Shown here: piece after piece, positions 1 through 11,203 of the stretch
How positions within the stretch are numbered: the first letter of the stretch is position 1
Layout: each line of letters begins with the position of its first letter
Position numbers and translations under genes: made by a program
Assembly: GCF_014199945.1 (NCBI RefSeq)
Contig: NZ_JACHOR010000006.1
Span: 1-64,000 of the forward strand
Direction of reading: 5' to 3'
Origin: Brevundimonas variabilis
GTDB lineage: Bacteria > Pseudomonadota > Alphaproteobacteria > Caulobacterales > Caulobacteraceae
Length of the DNA stretch: 64,000 bases
Notes under the pieces: model-generated
Told to the model about the DNA's origin: nothing
Databases searched by the model: none
What the model saw: the letters and a program-made list of their open reading frames with translations, nothing else

Positions 1-95
1 ATCGCCGCCGTCAGCGTCGTCTTGCCGTGGTCAACGTGACCGATCGTGCCGATGTTGCAATGCGGCTTGTTACGTTCGAACTTTTCCTTGGCCAT
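1..95 (-). CDS. tuf: Elongation factor Tu, N-terminal fragment (cut by window edge)
   Basis: Only the first 31 codons are present. They read [20 protein letters not shown] followed by [11 protein letters not shown], which is the EF-Tu N-terminus including the G1 P-loop (GHVDHGKT). EF-Tu is the GTPase that brings aminoacyl-tRNA to the ribosome. Two tRNA genes lie just upstream on the same strand, so tRNA-Tyr, tRNA-Gly and tuf are probably co-transcribed, an arrangement common in proteobacteria. The gene continues beyond position 1. Confidence 0.97.
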   Translation of the reverse strand, partial: MAKEKFERNKPHCNIGTIGHVDHGKTTLTAA

Positions 96-147
96 GGCCA
101 AACTCCTGATGGCCCGGGTTGAGGGGCGCTGGGTGCTATCAAAAACC

Positions 148-221
148 TGGAGCGGGTAGACGGAATCGAACCGACATATTCAGCTTGGAAGGCTGCTGTA
201 TTACCATTATACTATACCCGC
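148..221 (-). tRNA. tRNA-Gly (anticodon TCC)
   Basis: On the minus strand the sequence folds as a standard tRNA: acceptor GCGGGTA pairs with TACCCGC, the T-loop is GGTTCGATTCC-like, and the anticodon loop CTTCCAA gives anticodon TCC. The discriminator T and an encoded CCA end (148-150) are present. It sits between tRNA-Tyr and tuf. Confidence 0.95.
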
Positions 222-309
222 ACAGAAACCACGGCAGTCGCTTGTTTTCACAAGGGAACTTCCGCAGTCGATCCTCGTTGGCGTCCGGTCTCACGTCTCG
301 AAACGCACG

Positions 310-393
310 TGGTGGGGGAAGCAGGACTCGAACCTGCGAAGCTTACGCAGGGGATTTACAGTCCCCCCCCTTTGCCACTCGGGACATTCCCCC
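310..393 (-). tRNA. tRNA-Tyr (anticodon GTA)
   Basis: On the minus strand acceptor GGGGGAA pairs with TTCCCCC, the anticodon loop is CTGTAAA (anticodon GTA), a long variable arm typical of bacterial tRNA-Tyr follows, and the T-arm GCAGGTTCGAGTCCTGC is intact. A CCA end is encoded at 310-312. The anticodon stem sits beside an unusually long G run (8 G on the minus strand). Confidence 0.95.
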
Positions 394-539
394 AGCGCAC
401 GTTTCAATACCGTCAGACCCCTCCGCGATCGGTCTTTCGACCTGCCACGGAACAAAAGCCTTCGATCCCTGACACGCCTGAGATAGAGGGGGCGCCAGAC
501 CCGAAAGCCCTAGGGCTCCAAATCGGAGGGCGTCTTATA

Positions 540-1430
540 GTGTCGAGAAATCCAGAACGCAACGACCGCAAAAGCGGTAATAAAGCGGCCTTCGCCAAGC
601 GCCCCGACGGGCCGTCGGATGGCGGCAAGAAGGGCGGCTGGAACCCCAATCCGCCCGCGAAATCCTTTCGCGAAGGGGCCCCCAAGGCCCCGCGAGGCGC
701 AAAGATCGATTCTGACAACCTCATCTGGGGTCGTCATCCCGTACTGGCCGCCCTGTCCAACCCTGCACGCAAGGGCATGGGGCGTCTGCTGGCCACCGCC
801 GACCGGGCGGCCGAGATCGAGCGGGACGAACTGACCCCGCACGGCCACGTCGTGGAACTCGCTGATTCCCAGGCTCTGGAGCGGATGGTGCCATCCGGCG
901 CCGTTCACCAGGGCCTGGTCTTCAAGGTCGCACCGCTGGAAGGCGTTCCGCTAGACGACATCGCTGATCCGGCCGAAGGCGTGATCGTGATGCTGGACCA
1001 ACTGACGGACCCCCAGAACGTCGGTGCCATCTTCCGCTCGGCCCTCGCCTTCGGGGCACGCGGCATCATCGTTCAGGACCGGCATTCGCCCGCGCTCGCA
1101 GGGGCCCTCGCCAAGGCCGCTGCCGGAGCAACCGAGCGACTGCCCTGCGCGCGCGTCACAAACCTGAGTCGGGCGCTGGAGCGACTGGCCGATCTGGGCT
1201 GGCGCGCTGTGGGGCTGGATGGAGCATCCGACGAAACGCTGGAGATGGCGCTGGATGCCCGGCCGACCGTTCTGGTGATGGGATCGGAGGGCGATGGCAT
1301 CCGCCGTCTGGTTGCCGAACACTGCGATGTCCTTGCGCGCATTCCAATGCCCGGCGGGTTCGAGAGCCTCAATGTTTCCAACGCGGCGGCTGTGGCCCTC
1401 TATGAGGCCACCCGCAAACAGAGCGCCTGA
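540..1430 (+). CDS. rlmB: 23S rRNA 2'-O-methyltransferase of the SpoU/TrmH (RlmB) family
   Basis: Predicted SAM-dependent 2'-O-ribose methyltransferase acting on 23S rRNA (RlmB type, the Gm2251 enzyme in E. coli); the exact target is inferred from the family. The 296-residue product has a basic, disordered first 60 residues, then an L30e-like substrate-binding region from IWGRHPVLAAL, and a SPOUT knot with motif 1 (DPQNVGAIFRSA), motif 2 (VMGSEGDGI) and motif 3 (IPMPGGFESLNVSNAAA). The GTG at 540 was chosen because GGAGG at 525-529 lies ten bases upstream; the open frame extends back through tRNA-Tyr but that part cannot be coding. It is divergent from the tRNA-tuf unit. Confidence 0.9.
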   Translation: MSRNPERNDRKSGNKAAFAKRPDGPSDGGKKGGWNPNPPAKSFREGAPKAPRGAKIDSDNLIWGRHPVLAALSNPARKGMGRLLATADRAAEIERDELTPHGHVVELADSQALERMVPSGAVHQGLVFKVAPLEGVPLDDIADPAEGVIVMLDQLTDPQNVGAIFRSALAFGARGIIVQDRHSPALAGALAKAAAGATERLPCARVTNLSRALERLADLGWRAVGLDGASDETLEMALDARPTVLVMGSEGDGIRRLVAEHCDVLARIPMPGGFESLNVSNAAAVALYEATRKQSA

Positions 1431-1506
1431 GCGAGGCCTGCCGGATGCCGTGAGGCTGACGGGATGAGGCTTGGCGCACCCACATCGACCCGCTAGAGAC
1501 CCGCGC

Positions 1507-2349
1507 ATGGAATTTTTCAGCTCTCCCGAATTTGCCAGCCAGCTGACCGCCCTGGGTCAGGTCCTGGCCATCGATCTGGTCCTGGCCGGCGACAATGCGG
1601 TGGCCGTGGGGCTTGCCGCTGCTGCCCTGGCCCCCGAGCAGCGCAAGAAGGCGATCCTGATCGGCCTGGCCGCCGCCGTGGTCATGCGGATCGGCTTCGC
1701 CCTGATCACGGTCCAGTTGCTGGCGATCATCGGCCTGCTGCTTGCCGGGGGCGTGCTGCTGCTGTGGGTCTGCTGGAAGATGTGGCGCGAACTGCAGGAG
1801 CAGCGGACGCATGATCAGGCCGAGGCCGAGGCCGAGCTCGAGACGGCCCTGTCAGCCCACCATGGCGGCGGACCGCCCCCCGAAGCGCTTGGCATCAAGC
1901 GCAAGTCGTTCGGAGCCGCCCTGCTTCAGATCATGATCGCCGACGTGACCATGTCACTGGACAACGTCCTGGCGGTCGCCGGGGCAGCCCATGAGCACCC
2001 GTGGATCATGGTGTTCGGTCTCATTCTCTCGATCGCCCTGATGGGACTGGCTGCGACCTTCATCGCCAAGCTGCTGACCAAGCACCGCTGGATCGGCTAC
2101 GTCGGACTGGTCATCGTGCTGTATGTCGCCCTGCACATGATCTGGGACGGGGCACGGTCCGTCGTCGTGCGGACCGGAAACATGGAAGCCTTCAACGCCT
2201 CTGCGCCGGCCTTCCTCGATATCAGTGAGAAGGAAGCGGCCAAGCACCTGAAGGGTGTCGCTCAGGAAGAGGGAGCCGTCCCGATCCCGGCAACGCCCAC
2301 GCTGCCCAACGACCCACCACCGCCGGTGACTGTCACTCCGGCTGAATGA
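1507..2349 (+). CDS. TerC/YjbE-family integral membrane protein
   Basis: A 280-residue membrane protein with about seven hydrophobic helices. The two family signatures with acidic residues in the membrane are visible: LAGDNAVAVGLAA near residue 22 and MSLDNVLAVAGAA near residue 147. TerC-family proteins are linked to tellurite resistance and to metal (manganese) efflux; the substrate here cannot be told. A His/Glu-rich cytoplasmic loop (residues about 95-130) and a Pro-rich C-terminal tail follow. The start at MEFFSS places the first helix correctly. A strong intrinsic terminator follows at once, so this is probably the last gene of its transcript. Confidence 0.85.
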   Translation: MEFFSSPEFASQLTALGQVLAIDLVLAGDNAVAVGLAAAALAPEQRKKAILIGLAAAVVMRIGFALITVQLLAIIGLLLAGGVLLLWVCWKMWRELQEQRTHDQAEAEAELETALSAHHGGGPPPEALGIKRKSFGAALLQIMIADVTMSLDNVLAVAGAAHEHPWIMVFGLILSIALMGLAATFIAKLLTKHRWIGYVGLVIVLYVALHMIWDGARSVVVRTGNMEAFNASAPAFLDISEKEAAKHLKGVAQEEGAVPIPATPTLPNDPPPPVTVTPAE

Positions 2350-2356
2350 TCAAGGG

Positions 2357-2390
2357 CCCCGCCGTCAGACCTGACGGCGGGGTCTTTTTC
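2357..2390 (+). terminator. Rho-independent terminator after the TerC-like gene
   Basis: An 11-bp perfect GC-rich stem (CCCCGCCGTCA / TGACGGCGGGG) with loop GACC is followed by TCTTTTTC. It starts 7 bases after the TerC-like stop codon, and its T-tract runs into the 3' end of the convergent metG. Confidence 0.92.
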
Positions 2391-4096
2391 TAGGTGCCTG
2401 CGCCGCCAAACCGCGCGGACCATTCCGCGACCTGCGCGTCCTCGATCTTCGTGAAAAGAACCTGGGCCGAGGCGACCGTTTGCCCATGCGGCAGGATGTC
2501 GAGGAGGGCTTCGTCCGGCCCTGGCCAGCTGAGGTCCTTCGCTCCGACCGTGGCGGCAATCTTCTCGGCCGTAAAAGGCATGACGGGAGCCGCGAGGCGG
2601 GCAAACAGGGCGACCATGTTCAGCCCGGTTCGAACACCGACGGCTGAGCGATCGACGTCAGTCTTGTAGGCTGTCCACGGGGCGGCGACCTGCAGATACT
2701 CGTTCCCCAGCACCCAGACCGCGCGCAGGGCCTGTGCGGCCTTGCGGAACTCCATGGCCTCGAACTGTGCCGTTGCCTCGGCGATGCCAGCGGCCAGATC
2801 GATCTCGAGCTGGGCTTCCAGCGGCCCGGGTTCGCCTGCGTCCGGCACGACCCCTCCGAACTTCGACTCGGTGAATTTGACGATGCGGTTGACGAAATTG
2901 CCCAGCACATCGGCCAGGTCCTTGTTCGTCGTCGACTGGAACTGCTCCCAGGTGAAGGCTGCGTCCGAATGCTCCGGTCCATAGGCCGTCAGATGCCAGC
3001 GCCAGTAATCGGCCGGCAACAGGTGGAGCGCCTGATCCATGAAGACGCCGCGCTTCTGCGACGTCGAGAATTTGCCGCCGTACCAGTTCAGCCAGTTGAA
3101 GGCCTTGAGCGTATCCACCGTCTTCCAGGGCTCGCCCGATCCGAGGATGGTCGCAGGGAAGCTGACGGTGTGAAAGGCCACATTGTCCTTGCCCATGAAC
3201 TGGACATAGCGGACGTCGTCCGCCCCCTCGTTCAGACGCCACCAGTCGCGCCAGGTCGTGCCCCTGGCGTCGGCCCACTCCTCGGTCGCCCCGATGTACT
3301 CGATGGGGGCGTCAAACCAGACATAGAAGACCTTGCCTTCCATCCCGGCGCGCGGGCCACCATCGGCTCCGACGACGGGTACACCCCATTTCAGGTCGCG
3401 GGTAATTCCGCGATCGATCAGGCCCTCGTCGAGGTGTTTCAAAGCGATGGACCGCGCGAGCGTCTGCCAGTCCGACTTCGAGTCGATCCAGTCTCGGATG
3501 CGGCCCTCCAGCTTCGTCTGCAGAAGATACAGGTGCCGTGTGTCCCGGACCTCGAGGTTCTTCGAGCCCGAGACGGCCGAATAGGGATCGATCAGGTCTG
3601 TCGGGTCCAGCAGACGGCCACAGTTGTCACACTGATCCCCCCTCGCCCCGACGTGACCGCAGTGTGGGCACGTGCCTTCGACATAGCGATCGGGAAGGAA
3701 ACGGGCGTCATCGACCGAATAGACCATCCGGTCGACACGTTCCTCGATCAGCCCGTTGGCCTCGAGCGCAGCGGCAAAATGCTGGGTCAGGCGACGGTTC
3801 GGGGCATTGGACGAGCGACCAAACCAGTCATAGCTCAGACCGAATTGCGCGCCGGCCTCCTTCTGGATCTGATGCTGCTCGTCGCAATAGGTCCGGACAT
3901 CCTGTCCCGCTGCTGCAGCAGCGAGCTCAGCCGGGGTCCCGTGCTCGTCCGTGGCACAGATGTAGAGCACCTCATGACCCTGAGCGCGCTTGAAGCGGGC
4001 GTAGACGTCCGCCGGCAGCATGGAGCCCGCGAGATTCCCCAGGTGCTTGATGCCATTGATATAGGGCAGCGCCGAGGTGATGAGGATGCGGGGCAT
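2390..4096 (-). CDS. metG: Methionine--tRNA ligase
   Basis: A 568-residue class I aminoacyl-tRNA synthetase charging tRNA-Met. The HIGH-type motif is HLGN (residues 18-21). Zinc-knuckle cysteines CPHCG and CDNCG lie near residue 145, and the KMSKS-type signature is present as KFSTS near residue 340, a form usual for this MetRS subtype. The anticodon-binding helical domain follows. The C-terminal tRNA-binding extension seen in E. coli MetG is missing, as expected for a protein of this length. It lies 86 bases downstream of the carboxylase gene on the same strand and is convergent with the TerC-like gene. Confidence 0.96.
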   Translation of the reverse strand: MPRILITSALPYINGIKHLGNLAGSMLPADVYARFKRAQGHEVLYICATDEHGTPAELAAAAAGQDVRTYCDEQHQIQKEAGAQFGLSYDWFGRSSNAPNRRLTQHFAAALEANGLIEERVDRMVYSVDDARFLPDRYVEGTCPHCGHVGARGDQCDNCGRLLDPTDLIDPYSAVSGSKNLEVRDTRHLYLLQTKLEGRIRDWIDSKSDWQTLARSIALKHLDEGLIDRGITRDLKWGVPVVGADGGPRAGMEGKVFYVWFDAPIEYIGATEEWADARGTTWRDWWRLNEGADDVRYVQFMGKDNVAFHTVSFPATILGSGEPWKTVDTLKAFNWLNWYGGKFSTSQKRGVFMDQALHLLPADYWRWHLTAYGPEHSDAAFTWEQFQSTTNKDLADVLGNFVNRIVKFTESKFGGVVPDAGEPGPLEAQLEIDLAAGIAEATAQFEAMEFRKAAQALRAVWVLGNEYLQVAAPWTAYKTDVDRSAVGVRTGLNMVALFARLAAPVMPFTAEKIAATVGAKDLSWPGPDEALLDILPHGQTVASAQVLFTKIEDAQVAEWSARFGGAGT

Positions 4097-4182
4097 GGGA
4101 TCCGTGGGTCTGAGGAGCGCACGGATATAGGCGGCATGATCCCGAAGGTCACGTCTTTAGGCCGCGACCATCCGGCCAACCG

Positions 4183-5796
4183 CTACATCCGGAAGACGCC
4201 GAAGGTCGTGTCCTCGATCGGGGCATTCAGGGACGCGCTGATCGCCAGACCCAGGACGTCACGTGTCTGGGTCGGATCGATGATGCCGTCATCCCAGAGC
4301 CGGGCGGTGGCATAATAGGGATTGCCCTCGTCCTCGTACTTCTGGCGCACCGGTGCCTTGAAGGCTTCGGCTTCCTCTGGCGTCCAGGTGTCTGCATCGC
4401 GATGCACCGTGGCCAGCACGGCCGCTGCCTGCTCGCCGCCCATGACGCTGATCCGGCTGTTAGGCCAGGTGAACAGGAAGCGCGGGCTGTAGGCGCGCCC
4501 GCACATTCCGTAGTTTCCGGCCCCGAATGAACCGCCGATCAGCACGGTGAATTTCGGCACGGCTGCGGACGCAACGGCCATCACCAGCTTGGCCCCGTGC
4601 TTGGCGATGCCTTCGGCTTCGTATTTCCCACCGACCATGAAGCCGCTGATGTTTTGCAGGAACAGCAACGGAATCTTTCGCTTGCAGGCCAGTTCGATGA
4701 AATGGGCCCCCTTCTGGGCACTCTCGGAAAAGAGCACGCCATTGTTGGCCAGGATCGCAACGGGATAGCCCCAGATCCGAGCGAAACCGCAGACAAGGCT
4801 GGTGCCGTAGAGCGCCTTGAACTCGTCGAACTCGGACCCATCAACGATCCGCGCGATGACCTCGCGAACATCATAGGGGGCGCGCACATCATCCGGGATC
4901 AGGCCGTACAACTCATCCACATCGAACGCCGGCGCGCGAGGTTCCCGGACGTCGAGGGCAACCGTCTTGACGGTGTTCAGATTGGCCACAATGGACCGGA
5001 CGATTTCCAGCGCGTGCTCGTCATTCTCGGCGACATGGTCGACAACACCGGACCGGCGGCCGTGGGTCTCGGCACCGCCAAGTTCTTCGGCCGAAATCAC
5101 TTCTCCCGTCGCGGCCTTCACCAGCGGCGGGCCCGCCAGGAAGATCGTTCCCTGGTTCCTGACGATGACCGTCTCGTCCGACATCGCAGGGACATAGGCC
5201 CCGCCCGCTGTGCAGGACCCCATCACGCAGGCAATCTGGGGGATAGACTGTGCCGACATCCGGGCTTGGTTGAAGAAGATCCGGCCGAAATGATCGCGGT
5301 CCGGAAAGACTTCGGCCTGATGCGGCAGATTGGCCCCGCCCGAGTCCACCAGATAGATGCAAGGCAGATTGTTCTGCGCCGCGATCTCCTGGGCGCGAAG
5401 GTGTTTCTTGACCGTCAACGGGAAATAGGCGCCGCCCTTGACCGTGGGATCGTTGGCAACGATCAGCACCTCGCGCCCGGACACTCGGCCAATCCCACAG
5501 ATCATGCCCGCGCCGGGGGCACCATCCGGTTCAGCGGCATTTCCATACATGCCGTTGGCTGCGAGCTGACCGATCTCGAGAAACGGCGAGCCAGGGTCCA
5601 GCAGGCGTTCGACGCGGTCACGCGGCAGCAGCTTTCCGCGCGCGATGTGTCGCTGGCGACTGGCTTCTGCACCTCCGAGACCCGTCTTCGCCACGCGCTC
5701 GCGCAGGGAGGCACTCAGGGCCGCGTTATGAGCATAAAGGGCCTTGAAGGCCGGGCTAAGCGGATCGACCGCCGATGACAGCTTTGGCATCGGCAT
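4183..5796 (-). CDS. Acyl-CoA carboxylase carboxyltransferase (beta) subunit, methylcrotonyl-CoA type
   Basis: A 537-residue biotin-dependent carboxyltransferase. The fold has two crotonase-like halves; the N-terminal half carries [19 protein letters not shown] and [16 protein letters not shown] and the C-terminal half QNISGFMVG and [15 protein letters not shown], all matching methylcrotonyl-CoA carboxylase beta (leucine degradation; MccB/LiuB). Assignment to methylcrotonyl- rather than propionyl-CoA is by these motifs, not by a search. No biotin carboxylase alpha subunit or other leucine-degradation gene lies beside it, so its partner must be encoded elsewhere. A second in-frame ATG at 5790 is an equally possible start. 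Confidence 0.88.
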   Translation of the reverse strand: MPMPKLSSAVDPLSPAFKALYAHNAALSASLRERVAKTGLGGAEASRQRHIARGKLLPRDRVERLLDPGSPFLEIGQLAANGMYGNAAEPDGAPGAGMICGIGRVSGREVLIVANDPTVKGGAYFPLTVKKHLRAQEIAAQNNLPCIYLVDSGGANLPHQAEVFPDRDHFGRIFFNQARMSAQSIPQIACVMGSCTAGGAYVPAMSDETVIVRNQGTIFLAGPPLVKAATGEVISAEELGGAETHGRRSGVVDHVAENDEHALEIVRSIVANLNTVKTVALDVREPRAPAFDVDELYGLIPDDVRAPYDVREVIARIVDGSEFDEFKALYGTSLVCGFARIWGYPVAILANNGVLFSESAQKGAHFIELACKRKIPLLFLQNISGFMVGGKYEAEGIAKHGAKLVMAVASAAVPKFTVLIGGSFGAGNYGMCGRAYSPRFLFTWPNSRISVMGGEQAAAVLATVHRDADTWTPEEAEAFKAPVRQKYEDEGNPYYATARLWDDGIIDPTQTRDVLGLAISASLNAPIEDTTFGVFRM

Positions 5797-5849
5797 CGTT
5801 TAGGCGGGATCGTTGATCAGGCAAAGAGTGACCTGAGATCCTTGTGTGT

Positions 5850-5966
5850 TCAGAAAGAACCGATCCAGCGGACCATTCCGGCCATCAGACCCACGCCACC
5901 GATGAGGACAAGAGGTGCGGCGACACGAAAATGCCGATGCAGAAAATACAAGACCTCGCCAACCAT
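5850..5966 (-). CDS. Possible 38-residue single-span membrane peptide
   Basis: A short frame encoding 38 residues that begins MVGEVLYFLHRHFRVAAPLV and ends in GMVRWIGSF. GGAGGG stands six bases before the ATG, an excellent ribosome binding site. Residues about 15-31 (AAPLVLIGGVGLMAGMV) could form one membrane span, preceded by a His/Arg-rich segment. It lies between pyrG and the carboxylase gene on their strand. No family is recognised. It may be a real small protein or chance; the good ribosome site, hydrophobic core and position favour a gene. Confidence 0.5.
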   Translation of the reverse strand: MVGEVLYFLHRHFRVAAPLVLIGGVGLMAGMVRWIGSF

Positions 5967-6074
5967 AAGCTGCCCTCCCCGACGCTTGTGACTATGGGCG
6001 GCAGATCCCGCCATGGTTAAGCGAACATGAATAACATCCTTGCGGCAGGAAACAACGTTCTCCTGTCAGGGGTT

Positions 6075-7775
<1,701 letters not shown>

Positions 7776-7785
7776 TCATCTGTTG

Positions 7786-7822
7786 ATCAAAAGAGAAAAG
7801 CGCGCCCGACGGACGCGCTTTT
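7786..7822 (-). terminator. Rho-independent terminator after secG
   Basis: On the minus strand AAAAGCGCG pairs with CGCGCTTTT around a nine-base loop and is followed by CTCTTTTG. It lies just after the secG stop and before pyrG, so pyrG probably has its own promoter. Confidence 0.8.
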
Positions 7823-7846
7823 CGAAATCGGTGAAGGACCCGGCGC

Positions 7847-8260
7847 TTACTGGGCGGGCGCAGGTGCCGGGGCGGAAGCCGCCGGGAGGCTGGCTTCCAG
7901 ATCGTCGAGCGACGGAGCGGCCGGCGCAGCGGGCTGGGTCGTGGTCGGTGCTGCAGGCTCGGCTGCGGCCGGGGCTGTCTCTCCGACGGCGATCGACCCC
8001 ACAGCATCGGCGTCGATGATGGAGCGGTTGCCGCGTTCCACATTGCCCGCGATCGTCAGACCAATCGCGCAGAGGAAGAACATCGTGGCAAGCACCCATG
8101 TCGCCTTGGTCAGAAGGTTGCCTGCGCCACGCGCGGTCATGAAGCCCGATGGCCCGCCACCCATGCCGAGTGCTCCGCCCTCGGACTTCTGGATCAATAC
8201 GACGCCGGTGAGGGCAATCGAGATCAGGATCATGGCAACGAGGAGAATGGTCTGGAGCAT
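7847..8260 (-). CDS. secG: Preprotein translocase subunit SecG
   Basis: A 137-residue protein with two membrane helices (about residues 3-22 and 55-75) joined by the SecG loop VLIQKSEGGALGMGGG. SecG is the non-essential partner of SecYE in the inner-membrane translocon. The C-terminal 55 residues are Ala/Pro-rich and low in complexity, a tail common in alphaproteobacterial SecG. tpiA lies upstream on the same strand, the usual tpiA-secG-pyrG order in this group. Confidence 0.93.
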   Translation of the reverse strand: MLQTILLVAMILISIALTGVVLIQKSEGGALGMGGGPSGFMTARGAGNLLTKATWVLATMFFLCAIGLTIAGNVERGNRSIIDADAVGSIAVGETAPAAAEPAAPTTTQPAAPAAPSLDDLEASLPAASAPAPAPAQ

Positions 8261-8382
8261 GGCAGCTTACATGTGTGGCGCACAGGCGCGCCGATCAAGC
8301 CGCGGCGTCTATCATCGGCAGGGGCATTGGGGAAGACCTGGTGAACCGGCGTGTCACCAGCTTCCATCCAGAATGGGTCGGT

Positions 8383-9147
8383 TCAGACAGCGCGAACAAT
8401 CGAAATGAAGTCGGCAGCCTTAAGCGAAGCCCCCCCCACGAGCGCGCCCCCGACATCCTCGACGCCAAGGATTTTTCTCGCGTTCCCAGGATTGACCGAA
8501 CCGCCATACAGGATTGGCGTCGTGGCGGCCGTTTCGCCCAGCGTGCCGACCATGGCCTCGCGAATGGCGGCATGCACTTCGGCGATCTGCTCCAGCGTCG
8601 GCGTCAGACCCGTTCCGATTGCCCAGACAGGTTCATAGGCCACAGCAAATGCCCGCCCGACCAGCGCTTGCGGCAATGATCCCGCGATCTGTGCCTGCAC
8701 CACGGCGATTGCGGCCCCAGCCTTGCGTTGCTCCAGCGTCTCGCCGATGCAGATGATGGGCTCCAGCCCGGCCGTCAGCGCCGCCTCAACCTTGGCCGCG
8801 ACATCGGTGTCGGTTTCACCAAAGCCTGCACGCCGCTCCGAATGCCCGAGAATGACCAGCCGGGCACCCGCGTCCCGCAGCATGTCGGCTGAAATCGACC
8901 CCGTAAAAGCGCCTTTGGTCGCCGGATGGCAATCCTGACCACCAATCTCGACTACAGCAGCATTGCTCGTGGCCTGGCCAAAGGCGCTCGCCATCGGCGC
9001 AATCAGGGTTGCAGGAGGGCAAAGGGCGACGCGCACGGCTGCAGGCCCGACCTGGAGGGCGGCCTGCAATGCGCGGGCTTCGTCGAGCGACGCAGACACG
9101 CCGTTCATTTTCCAGTTGCCGACGATCATCTTCACGGATTGTTTCAT
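8383..9147 (-). CDS. tpiA: Triosephosphate isomerase
   Basis: A 254-residue TIM barrel that interconverts dihydroxyacetone phosphate and glyceraldehyde 3-phosphate. Diagnostic motifs are VGNWKMNG (catalytic Lys), LGHSERR (catalytic His), AYEPVWAIGTG (catalytic Glu) and the phosphate loop YGGSVNPGN. A second Met (MIVGNWKMNG) lies six codons in and could be the start. It is first in the tpiA-secG(-pyrG) series and divergent from the ppiD-like gene. Confidence 0.97.
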   Translation of the reverse strand: MKQSVKMIVGNWKMNGVSASLDEARALQAALQVGPAAVRVALCPPATLIAPMASAFGQATSNAAVVEIGGQDCHPATKGAFTGSISADMLRDAGARLVILGHSERRAGFGETDTDVAAKVEAALTAGLEPIICIGETLEQRKAGAAIAVVQAQIAGSLPQALVGRAFAVAYEPVWAIGTGLTPTLEQIAEVHAAIREAMVGTLGETAATTPILYGGSVNPGNARKILGVEDVGGALVGGASLKAADFISIVRAV

Positions 9148-9265
9148 GTCGCCTGTCTAGGCAGACGGGGCGCAGATGCCAAGGCATCGACTTGCAGGGA
9201 TACGGCACCCTCCCCTATACGCGCCCGTGGCGCTTCTCGCCGTCTGCCCTCAGGTTCGCTGCCCG

Positions 9266-11203
9266 ATGATTTCCGTCTTCAGAAATTTTGCCAAGTCCAA
9301 ATGGGCTGTGGGTCTGCTGGTTGTGCTCGGGCTCAGCCTGCTCGTGACCGGTGCCCAGATGGACGTGTTCTCGGGTCTGGGAAGCCAGAACGTGATCAGT
9401 GCCGGTGAGCGCAGCGTATCCCGCACCCAGTTCAGGTCGGATTTCGAAAGCGTACGCGCAAATGTCCAGCAGCAGGCCGGACGGCCCGTGACCATCGAAG
9501 ACATGGTCGCCGAAAACATCCACGTCCGCTTCCTGGAAGAACAGACGCAGCGCCTTGGCTTCATGGATTGGGCCTGGAAGGCAGGGATCCGTCCCGGCCA
9601 GGAACTGGTCGTCAAGCAGATCCGGGAGATTCCGGCATTCTTCAATCAGGTGACCGGCCAGTTCAGCCAGGAACAGTACGAACAGGCCCTGGCGGCGCAG
9701 AACATGACGCCCGAGCGGCTGGAACGCGATTTCCGCGATCAGTATATCCAGACCCATTACGGATCGGCCGTGTTTGCCGGCAGTCGGATGCCGCGCATCT
9801 ATGGCGCGCTGCTGGCGGGACAGGCGCTTGAGACTCGGGACGGTCGCTGGTTCACAGTGACCCAGTCGATGGCGGGGACGGCTGGGACGCCGACCGACGC
9901 CCAGCTGACGGCCTTTCTGAACGAGAACGCAGCGCAGCTGCGTCGCCCCGAATTCCGGATCGCTTCTGTTGTCCTGTTCAACGACGCTCCCAATGCCGCG
10001 CCGCCCGCGATCCCAGAGGCGCGAATCCAGGAGCGTTTCGAATTTCGCGAGGCCGCGCTTTCCAAGCCAGCGACTCGCTCGTTCATCACCCTGACCGTGC
10101 CGACCCGCGAAGCGGCCCAGAAGATCACGGCGGCACTGCGTGCCGGACAGACCCCGGCCCAGGCCGGCGCAGCCGCCAATGTGCAACCCGCCACCCAGAC
10201 CGATGTGCCGCAAAGCGCAGTGGCCGATCCGGCAATCGGGGCCGCCGTGTTTGCTCTGGCCCCCGGCGCTGTCTCTGACCCCATTCAGGCGCGCGTCGGC
10301 TTTGCCGTGGCACAATTGACCGGCATCACCCCTGCACAGTCGGCGACGCTGGAAAGCGCCCGTGAAGCGATCATCCAGGAGCTGCGTGAGGAAGACGCCA
10401 AGGCTGCCGTCTTCAGCCGCGTCGAGGCTTATGAAAAGGCCCGGACCGAAGGCAAGACCCTGACTGCTGCGGCCCAGCAGGTCGGAGCCCGGATCGTGCA
10501 GCTGCCGCCAGTGACCAAGGAAGGTCGCCTGCCGGACGGCCAGCCGATGAACGCCCCGCCACAGATCCTCGAGCAGACCTATGCCCTGACCAAGGGCGCT
10601 GAGAGCGACGTCATCGATGCCGGACAGGGCCAGTATTTTGCCCTCCGACTGGACGAAGTGACACCGGCCGCCTTGCCGACACTGGCCGACGTGCGCGCTC
10701 CCCTGGCCCAGGAATGGACCAACAGGGAGAACGCCCGCCTGCTGGCCGCAAAGGCCGAACAACTGGCTGGTCAGGTGCGCGGAGGACAGGATATCGCGGC
10801 CGTTGCCGCATCCGCAGGGGCGACCCTGACAAACCGGACACGCGTCGGCCAGAACCCGCAAGTGCAGCAGGAGCTCGGCCAGGGCGTGTTGCAGGGCCTC
10901 TTTGGCCAGGGCAAGGGACAGGTGTTCAGCGCACCCGGAGCCAATGCGACGTTCGTCATCGGCCGCGTGGATGCTGTTCGTCCTGCCGCCCCGGCGGAGG
11001 CCGCTCCGATCGCTGAACAGGTACGGGGACGCCTGGCCGAAGAATGGGTCACAGCTGCAGTGATGGCCTCGATCAAGGCAGCGGCGGCACGTTCCAGGGC
11101 CACGAACGATCCAGCCCTTGCGCGCGAAGCCCTGGGTCTGGCTCCATTGCCCGAAGGTGACGCCGCAGCGGCAAGCCCGGCGACCCCCGCGCCAGCCGCC
11201 TGA
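9266..11203 (+). CDS. PpiD-like peptidyl-prolyl isomerase / periplasmic folding factor
   Basis: A 645-residue membrane-anchored chaperone. Residues 10-32 form one N-terminal membrane anchor (KWAVGLLVVLGLSLLVTGAQ), then a SurA/PpiD-type N-terminal helical region (EDMVAENIHVRFLEEQTQRL, GQFSQEQYEQAL) and weakly conserved parvulin-like repeats. In E. coli, PpiD sits at the Sec translocon exit and helps outgoing proteins fold. The ATG at 9266 puts the anchor at the N-terminus; the frame reads further upstream without support. Its stop codon shares the A with the trpE start (TGATG), which indicates translational coupling. Confidence 0.85.
   Translation: MISVFRNFAKSKWAVGLLVVLGLSLLVTGAQMDVFSGLGSQNVISAGERSVSRTQFRSDFESVRANVQQQAGRPVTIEDMVAENIHVRFLEEQTQRLGFMDWAWKAGIRPGQELVVKQIREIPAFFNQVTGQFSQEQYEQALAAQNMTPERLERDFRDQYIQTHYGSAVFAGSRMPRIYGALLAGQALETRDGRWFTVTQSMAGTAGTPTDAQLTAFLNENAAQLRRPEFRIASVVLFNDAPNAAPPAIPEARIQERFEFREAALSKPATRSFITLTVPTREAAQKITAALRAGQTPAQAGAAANVQPATQTDVPQSAVADPAIGAAVFALAPGAVSDPIQARVGFAVAQLTGITPAQSATLESAREAIIQELREEDAKAAVFSRVEAYEKARTEGKTLTAAAQQVGARIVQLPPVTKEGRLPDGQPMNAPPQILEQTYALTKGAESDVIDAGQGQYFALRLDEVTPAALPTLADVRAPLAQEWTNRENARLLAAKAEQLAGQVRGGQDIAAVAASAGATLTNRTRVGQNPQVQQELGQGVLQGLFGQGKGQVFSAPGANATFVIGRVDAVRPAAPAEAAPIAEQVRGRLAEEWVTAAVMASIKAAAARSRATNDPALAREALGLAPLPEGDAAAASPATPAPAA

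Noticed and set aside
309..539. Upstream extension of the rlmB frame
   Set aside because: It would run through tRNA-Tyr; the GTG at 540 has a proper ribosome site.
9215..10861. 548-codon open frame on the minus strand
   Set aside because: Antisense to the ppiD-like gene; no motif and atypical composition.
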